This document shows, one piece after another, positions 59,103 to 64,000 of a stretch of 64,000 bases of DNA. The notes below the pieces were generated by a model. It ran no database searches and had not been told where the DNA came from. It saw only the letters and a program-made list of their open reading frames with translations. The DNA lies in contig CAXUHB010000010.1 in assembly GCA_964250755.1 (NCBI GenBank), positions 1 to 64,000 of the forward strand, written 5' to 3'. Positions within the stretch are counted from its first letter, which is position 1. Every line of letters starts with the position of its first letter. Source of the stretch: DASWOJ01 sp964250755. Its GTDB lineage: Bacteria; Pseudomonadota; Alphaproteobacteria; Acetobacterales; Acetobacteraceae. The translations under genes were made by a program, and so were the position numbers.

Positions 59103-59486
59103 ATGCAGCAAGGCCCCTCCTTGAACTTCTGGCAGGTCCGTGGCTTCGAGGTTGTGGACGCCGTGGGCGCGGTCCTGCGGTGGGCGCAGCAGGCGCGGGG
59201 CTACCGATGCACCGAGGCATGCGTGGCGGAGCTGCTGAGCCTGCGCAGCGTCGCCTCCATCGTGCAGGACCGGCGCCTGCCGGTGCCGTGGGCCGGCGAG
59301 GGGCGCTTCGTGAGCCTCAAGGGCATCCCACCTTCCGTGCTCGATCCCCTGCGCAGCTACCTCGATGGGCTCAACGGCTACGACCGGCGCCTGCCGGCCG
59401 ACCGGCAACGTACTGACCAGCCCTGCAAGCACCACGAGTTCGCCCTGTCGTCCCTTGGTGACGTCCGGCCGGGAGCCGGGGCATGA
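59103..59486 (+). CDS. Small cytoplasmic protein preceding dotL, 127 aa
   Basis: No signal or membrane segment. LNFWQVRGFEVVDAVGAVLR, TEACVAELLSLRSVASIVQD and SLKGIPPSVLDPLRSYLDG suggest a helical alpha/beta adaptor. It overlaps dotL by four bases. In Legionella small adaptors (IcmS, IcmW, LvgA) bind DotL; this gene could fill such a role on the plasmid, but that is a guess from position and size. Confidence 0.6.
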   Translation: MQQGPSLNFWQVRGFEVVDAVGAVLRWAQQARGYRCTEACVAELLSLRSVASIVQDRRLPVPWAGEGRFVSLKGIPPSVLDPLRSYLDGLNGYDRRLPADRQRTDQPCKHHEFALSSLGDVRPGAGA

Positions 59487-61867
59487 CGGCCCGCCACACC
59501 CTCGGGCCCGACACCCAGTACGAGCGCGCCGGCGGGGACCTCTACCGGGAGACGCGCGGCGGGTTCGTCCGGCTGCGCGAGTTCCTGAAGTCGTCGGCCT
59601 CGGCCGGCGTGCTCGCCATGGCTGCGGTTGCGGTTGCGGCCCAGCCCGGAACGGTGGACCTGCTGCTGCCGGCGTCGGCGCTGTTCGCAGGCTGGGTGCT
59701 GACCCGGCGCGTGGTGCTGCCCCTGCGGCTGCCCATCACCGCCCGCCGCCGCGACCCGAACTACCCGCACCCCAAGGACCGCCGCCCGCGCCTGGCCGCC
59801 GGCATCCTCTACGTCGGAAGGGACCACCGCACGGGCCAGGAGCTGTGGATCAGCAACGAGGACGGCCGCCAGCACGTCGCCGTGCCCGGCACCACTGGCG
59901 CCGGCAAGACCGTGGCCCTGGTCAGCCTGTGCGCAAACGCGCTGTCCTGGGGATCGGGCTTCATCTTCGTAGACGGCAAGGCGGACAACCGCCTGTACGC
60001 GGAGGTGCTGGCGCTGGCCCGCCGCTACGGCCGCGAGGACGACGTGCTCGCGCTCAACTTCCTGGTGGCATCCGGGAACAAGCACTCGCACACCTTCAAC
60101 CCCTTCGCCTGGGGCAACGCCGACGTGATCCGCGAGCTGCTGGTCAGCCAGATCGAGGCCAACCCGCAGGGCGCCGGCGGCAACCACGTGTTCCTGCAAC
60201 GCGCCGTCGCGCTCATGGGCGCGCTCACCCCGGTGCTGGTGTGGATGCGCGACGCCAAGGGCGTCGCCATCGACATCGACAGCATCCGCTTCGCGACCGA
60301 CCTGGAAAGCATCGTCTCTCTCGCCAAGGACCGCCAGTTCCGCCGGCGTGACCCGGCCAGCGGCGCCATCACCTTCACGCCGGTGCCGGACATCAACGAG
60401 GCGCTGCTCTACCCCTTGCGGTCCTACCTCGGCGAGAGCGGCGGATACGACCTGACGCAGCCCGTCCACAAGCAGCGCTCGGACGAGCCGGCCAAGCAGC
60501 ACTCCTTCGTGGTGATGCACTTCTCGGCCACCTTCACCCAGCTCGCGGTGTCCCTGGGCCACATCTTCCGCTGCGAGATCGGCGACATCGACATGCGCGA
60601 CGTGGTGCTGAACCGCCGCATCCTGGTTGTGAACCTGCCCGCGCTGGAGAACTCCGGCGAGACCACGCAGGCGCTGGGCAAGCTGGTGGTGGCCAGCTTG
60701 CGGAACATGATGGCGCAGACGCTCGGCGCAGACCTGGAGGGTGACTACGAGGAGGTGATCGAGAACAAGGCGCACACGGCGCCGACGCCCTGCCCGGTCG
60801 TGTTCGACGAAGCCGGCTACTACCTGCCTGGCGGCGCGGACAAGATGCTTGCGATGGGCCGCGGCCTCGGCTTCATGTTCTACCTCGGCTTCCAGGAGGT
60901 GCCGGGCTTGAAGGCCCGGGTGGGCGAAGCGGTCTACTCGCTGCTCGGCAACGCCAACTTCCAGATCCTGATGCGCCTGCAGGAGGGCAGCGAGACCCGG
61001 AAATATGTCGAGCAGACCGTGGGCGACACGCACGTGACCCAGGCCGGAGGCTTCAGCGCCACCGAGTTCGGGGGCTTCCGGGAAAGCATGAACGCCGACA
61101 TCCGGCAGACCTATCGTGTCAACTGGAACGACCTGCGCAACCTGATCGAAGGCGAGGCAATCATCGTATTCGGCAAGGAGCGGGTCTACGCCAAGCTTCT
61201 GCACGTCGAGACGGCGGACCGCGGGCCGTTGCGCATGAACCGCCCGTTGCCGCTGCGCCCGCCGGAGCCGGGCGAGGTGCGCCGGGACAGTGAGCGGGTG
61301 GCCCGCATCGCCGGCCACCTTGCCGCAGGCCGTGCCGCGCGGACGCTCGACACTCCGCCGTCGCCCACTCTCGATGCCATGCTGCTGTCCCTGAAGGAGG
61401 GCATGGCCCAGCTGGAGCCTGTGCCGGTCAGCGACATGGTGCGGGCTGCCATCCTATTGCTGAAGGACGTGGACGCCGATGCCCCGGCATCGGTGCCTGC
61501 CCCCACCGCTGGGCCGTCAAGCCCGGACCAAGTCGTGGAGGACACGCCCTACACCCCGATGCTGGAGAGTGTGGCCAAGCCTGCCGGCACGGTTCAGCCC
61601 GTTTCCGAAGTCCCGAATGGGGTGCCACCTCCTAATTTCGTGCGAGAGGTCGCGGCCATTGAGGTCGCCATGGGCAGCTCGCCGGCCGAGGCCCGGATCA
61701 AGGCGGACCAGACAGCGGCGACGCTGGAAGCAGGCCGGGTCGATGCCGCGCTGCCCGGGTTGCCCGCGCTCTCACCCGCCGAATTCCTCCAGGAGGTCGA
61801 GGCGCTGACGGCCCTGGTCGAAGCCATCGCATGCCGGTCGGTGCCGAAGGCCCTTGCCGCCGATTAG
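59483..61867 (+). CDS. dotL: DotL/IcmO (TrbC) coupling ATPase
   Basis: 794 residues. Membrane segments near residues 40-75 and an FtsK/VirD4-type ATPase with Walker A GTTGAGKT at 136-143, Walker B VVFDEAGYYLPGG, and the block NRRILVVNLPALENSGETTQ. The C-terminal 200 residues are less ordered, as in the DotL adaptor-binding tail. It couples relaxase-DNA to the channel. It overlaps the small upstream gene and ends this operon. Confidence 0.93.
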   Translation: MTARHTLGPDTQYERAGGDLYRETRGGFVRLREFLKSSASAGVLAMAAVAVAAQPGTVDLLLPASALFAGWVLTRRVVLPLRLPITARRRDPNYPHPKDRRPRLAAGILYVGRDHRTGQELWISNEDGRQHVAVPGTTGAGKTVALVSLCANALSWGSGFIFVDGKADNRLYAEVLALARRYGREDDVLALNFLVASGNKHSHTFNPFAWGNADVIRELLVSQIEANPQGAGGNHVFLQRAVALMGALTPVLVWMRDAKGVAIDIDSIRFATDLESIVSLAKDRQFRRRDPASGAITFTPVPDINEALLYPLRSYLGESGGYDLTQPVHKQRSDEPAKQHSFVVMHFSATFTQLAVSLGHIFRCEIGDIDMRDVVLNRRILVVNLPALENSGETTQALGKLVVASLRNMMAQTLGADLEGDYEEVIENKAHTAPTPCPVVFDEAGYYLPGGADKMLAMGRGLGFMFYLGFQEVPGLKARVGEAVYSLLGNANFQILMRLQEGSETRKYVEQTVGDTHVTQAGGFSATEFGGFRESMNADIRQTYRVNWNDLRNLIEGEAIIVFGKERVYAKLLHVETADRGPLRMNRPLPLRPPEPGEVRRDSERVARIAGHLAAGRAARTLDTPPSPTLDAMLLSLKEGMAQLEPVPVSDMVRAAILLLKDVDADAPASVPAPTAGPSSPDQVVEDTPYTPMLESVAKPAGTVQPVSEVPNGVPPPNFVREVAAIEVAMGSSPAEARIKADQTAATLEAGRVDAALPGLPALSPAEFLQEVEALTALVEAIACRSVPKALAAD

Positions 61868-61871
61868 GATT

Positions 61872-61939
61872 GGACCCAACCGCTCCGGTCCACCACGCGA
61901 CACATCAGGAACACGCACGTCTTGTGAGCGGCTGGGTCC
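61872..61939. terminator. 14-bp inverted repeat between convergent dotL and relaxase genes
   Basis: GGACCCAACCGCTC (61872-61885) and GAGCGGCTGGGTCC (61926-61939) are complementary at 13 of 14 positions with a 40-base loop. It begins 5 bases after dotL and lies before the 3' end of the relaxase gene on the other strand, so a bidirectional terminator or mRNA 3' end structure is likely. The loop is long for a simple intrinsic terminator, and no T run follows. Confidence 0.45.
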
Positions 61940-61996
61940 GTTAGGGTGGAGCAAAGCGAGAGCAGTGGACAGGCCAACGCTGCGCCGTCGGCCTGC

Positions 61997-64000
61997 TCAG
62001 TATGGACTCGGGCTGAGGCTCGGCCGCGCCGCCTGCTCATCCTGTGTTCGGTGCGTTCTGGCGGCCTCGATGCCACGCTGTGCGATCCCGGTGGCGTGGT
62101 TCTGCACGGAGCGCAGCAGCATCTCGACTTCACGGCCCAGTTCGGTGACGGCCTCGCCACTGCGCGCCAGCGCGTCGTTCAACGCTCCGATCTGGTGCTG
62201 TAGCGCCTCCCGCGTGTTCGCATCACGGACCAGTACCCGAGCCTCGGCACCGTAATGCCGTCCCTCGACGCTTTGCGACTGAAGGAGGTGCTCGTAGTGC
62301 ATGAACCCTTCCACCGCTTCCTGGTGCCGCCGACGTGGCCCGTCGATCAAGTCGATGCCGAGCGCCTTGTAGGGCTTCCGGCTCATGTCCTCGGCCACCC
62401 TGTCCCAGAGATGCTCTGACGTGATCGGGGAAGCGTCGCCCAGCGCCCGGCTGCGCTTGACCGCTTCGAACACCGCAGCCTCCGCGACCATCGTGTAGAC
62501 TTGGGTGACGTGCCGACTCTCGGCGGTGTAGGCCTTGAACGCCGTGATGCCCGCCGTGCCGCGCGGCAGCGCGTTGATGTGCTCGCCCGCCGTGATGCCC
62601 TGCGCCGCATCAACCGTCAGCGCGTGCCCGAAGCCAAGCAGCAGGCGGTCGGAGCGCGGGTCCTTAAGCCGCCGCCACTCCACTTCGCCCTCCTGCCCGT
62701 CCGCGTTGCGCATCACCACGCCGCGGCTGGTCCAGCCCGTGACCTCCACGATGTCGCCGTTGCTTCCGATGAAGCCGGGCCTGCCCTCGATCCGGGCCGA
62801 GGTCTTGCGGAACAGCCGCACACGGTCACCGGTGGCCAAGGGCATGTCATAGGTCTCGCCGCGCTGATCGACGGCCCGGTACACGCGCTCGTCGTCGCCA
62901 AGCTCGCCACGGGCCTTGAGCCGGGCGCGCACGGCGCGGCTGATGTCGGCAGCGTCCTCGTTGGTCAGCGCCGAAATGGTGATGCCCAGCTTGGCCGCTT
63001 TTCCTCCGGCGGCGCGCAGGACGTCGCGGCGGCGCATGTAGAGGTCGGCGACTCTCTCGACCACCTGGTCCTGGTCGCCGCCGACGAGCACGACCGTGCC
63101 GTCGTCCCGCTTCATCCGGAGCGCCTGCTGCAACTCGCCGAGGCGTCGCTTCTGCCGGTCCCTCAAGCTCGCGGACGGCCCGAGGTCCGTGCCGCGAAAC
63201 AGGCCGGCGATCTGCCGGCCGCGGGCGGTCTCCTGCCGCACGGTGGTCAGCAGTTCGGGCAGCGCCGCCTTGGGCAGCACGCGGCGCAGCAGCTCGATGG
63301 TGTCGCCGGCCTCGATGGCCTGGCACTGCTCGCGGTCGCCCAGGGCCTTGATCGTGAGGCCATATTGGGCCTGCAGCTCCAGCAGGCGCAGCATCTGCCG
63401 CGGCGCGACTTGGCTCACCTCGTCGATCACCAGCACGGTGTTGGGGCTGAGCTGGAGGGAGCCGTCCTCGACGGCACCGAGGAGCGGCGCCAGGGCCAGG
63501 GTCTTGCAGATCCCGGCGTCCCGCAGCGCATCGGCCTGCCGCCAAGCCACGGCCGTGCCGATCATCTCCCGGCCGCCCTCTCCGTAGGTCGTGTCAGCCT
63601 GGTAGGCGGCGACCAGCGGCCTCAGCAGCGTCGTCTTGCCCGACCCGGCCGCCCCGGTGAGGAGGGTGAGGCGTCCGCCAGTGCCCAAGGCGTAGATCGC
63701 CGCTTCCTGCGCTGCGCCGTGTTCCTGCCCGCGCCCGAAATCCAGGCCGGACGCGACGATCGCGGACCGGATCGCTGCCGGCGACAGGGCGGCGGCATTG
63801 TCCAGGGCTGCCGCTTTCGCCTGGACGGCGAGCGTCCTCTCGACGCGGACCTGGGCGGTGTTGGTGACGCGCAGCTTCTCGTCCGAAAGGCGGACGACCA
63901 GCGCGGCGTGCTCGCCCCGGATCGTGACGCCGCGCTCCTCGATCAGCCGGACCACGCAGTCGATGTCGGCCGGGCCGCCGGCGATGCCGGTGCCGATCAG
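61997..64000 (-). CDS. Conjugative relaxase, RecD-like helicase part (5' end beyond window)
   Basis: The frame is open to the right edge, so at least 667 residues are seen of a longer protein. Visible is the SF1 helicase: Walker A LLTGAAGSGKTTLLRP, Walker B NTVLVIDEVSQVAPRQMLRL, motif with LGDREQCQAIEAG, and late motifs VDAAQGITAGEHINALP. This is the C-terminal half of TraA/TrwC-type relaxases; the N-terminal nicking domain, needed to decide MobF or MobQ, lies outside. The last 100 residues are helical and basic. It is convergent with dotL. Confidence 0.88.
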   Translation of the reverse strand: MIGTGIAGGPADIDCVVRLIEERGVTIRGEHAALVVRLSDEKLRVTNTAQVRVERTLAVQAKAAALDNAAALSPAAIRSAIVASGLDFGRGQEHGAAQEAAIYALGTGGRLTLLTGAAGSGKTTLLRPLVAAYQADTTYGEGGREMIGTAVAWRQADALRDAGICKTLALAPLLGAVEDGSLQLSPNTVLVIDEVSQVAPRQMLRLLELQAQYGLTIKALGDREQCQAIEAGDTIELLRRVLPKAALPELLTTVRQETARGRQIAGLFRGTDLGPSASLRDRQKRRLGELQQALRMKRDDGTVVLVGGDQDQVVERVADLYMRRRDVLRAAGGKAAKLGITISALTNEDAADISRAVRARLKARGELGDDERVYRAVDQRGETYDMPLATGDRVRLFRKTSARIEGRPGFIGSNGDIVEVTGWTSRGVVMRNADGQEGEVEWRRLKDPRSDRLLLGFGHALTVDAAQGITAGEHINALPRGTAGITAFKAYTAESRHVTQVYTMVAEAAVFEAVKRSRALGDASPITSEHLWDRVAEDMSRKPYKALGIDLIDGPRRRHQEAVEGFMHYEHLLQSQSVEGRHYGAEARVLVRDANTREALQHQIGALNDALARSGEAVTELGREVEMLLRSVQNHATGIAQRGIEAARTHRTQDEQAARPSLSPSPY

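Noticed and set aside
59378..61318. Minus-strand open frame opposite dotL
   Set aside because: Shadow of dotL, which carries the Walker motifs and the operon overlap.
1..64000. CRISPR arrays, tRNA or rRNA genes, replication initiator
   Set aside because: Looked for regular spaced repeats, cloverleaf-like segments and RepA/RepC-type proteins; none was seen in the window.

Overview
The window is GC-rich DNA from a large conjugative plasmid, or a plasmid-like integrated element. The codon use and the gene families (GcrA-like regulator, IS21/IS427/IS1595 elements, proteins ending in a WWL motif, AT-hook proteins with a DWPEIERTA tail) suggest an alphaproteobacterium, most likely a Roseomonas-like member of the Acetobacteraceae. 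That placement is inference. No chromosomal housekeeping gene, rRNA, tRNA, CRISPR array or replication initiator is visible.

Layout. 0-1.5 kb: small unknown genes. 1.5-3.5 kb: a broken IS21-family element with intact istB and an istA whose core is replaced by a 275-bp segment bounded by inverted repeats. 3.5-4.6 kb: ParA/ParG-type partition pair flanked by TCGACA-type repeats. 4.8-10.4 kb: unknown accessory genes, a small XRE regulator, a lipoprotein and two coiled-coil proteins. 10.5-18.4 kb: a probable anti-phage island with a GIY-YIG protein, a membrane coiled-coil protein and partner, a single-chain type ISP/IIG-like restriction-modification enzyme, and a DcdV/AvcD-type dCTP deaminase with a long untranslated upstream gap and a small downstream gene. 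18.4-23 kb: a mobile-element graveyard (complete IS427-group element with CTAG target duplication, truncated IS3 orfA, IS1595 transposase) with small unknown genes and an XF1762-type gene. 24-28 kb: SWIB-domain protein, 2OG-Fe(II) oxygenase, AT-hook protein.

28-64 kb: an almost complete type IVB (Dot/Icm, IncI Tra-like, MPF-I) conjugation system: DotA, DotI-DotH-DotG, TraP/DotF-like, TraQ/DotE-like, TraR/DotP-like, DotN/IcmJ, DotD-like proteins, DotO, DotD-DotC-DotB-IcmT, a lytic transglycosylase, DotM, DotL, and the helicase end of a relaxase that runs off the right edge. DotI/H/G with DotC/D form the envelope core, DotO and DotB power assembly, DotL/DotM couple DNA to the channel, and the relaxase prepares the DNA. 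A toxin-antitoxin pair, an XRE gene and a Fic-protein gene interrupt the transfer operons.

The most striking pattern concerns expression. Every visible transcription unit of the transfer region (nine of nine) has an 8-bp GTTCGCAA motif, or a one-base variant, usually about 40-58 bases before its first start codon. In seven of the nine a hairpin lies between motif and start codon, and in six of these its 3' arm is or covers the ribosome binding site. The hairpin sequences differ but the pairing is kept, which suggests a plasmid-encoded regulon with structured mRNA leaders. A two-HTH regulator gene at 37,812, in the middle of the cluster and without the motif, is the obvious candidate controller.
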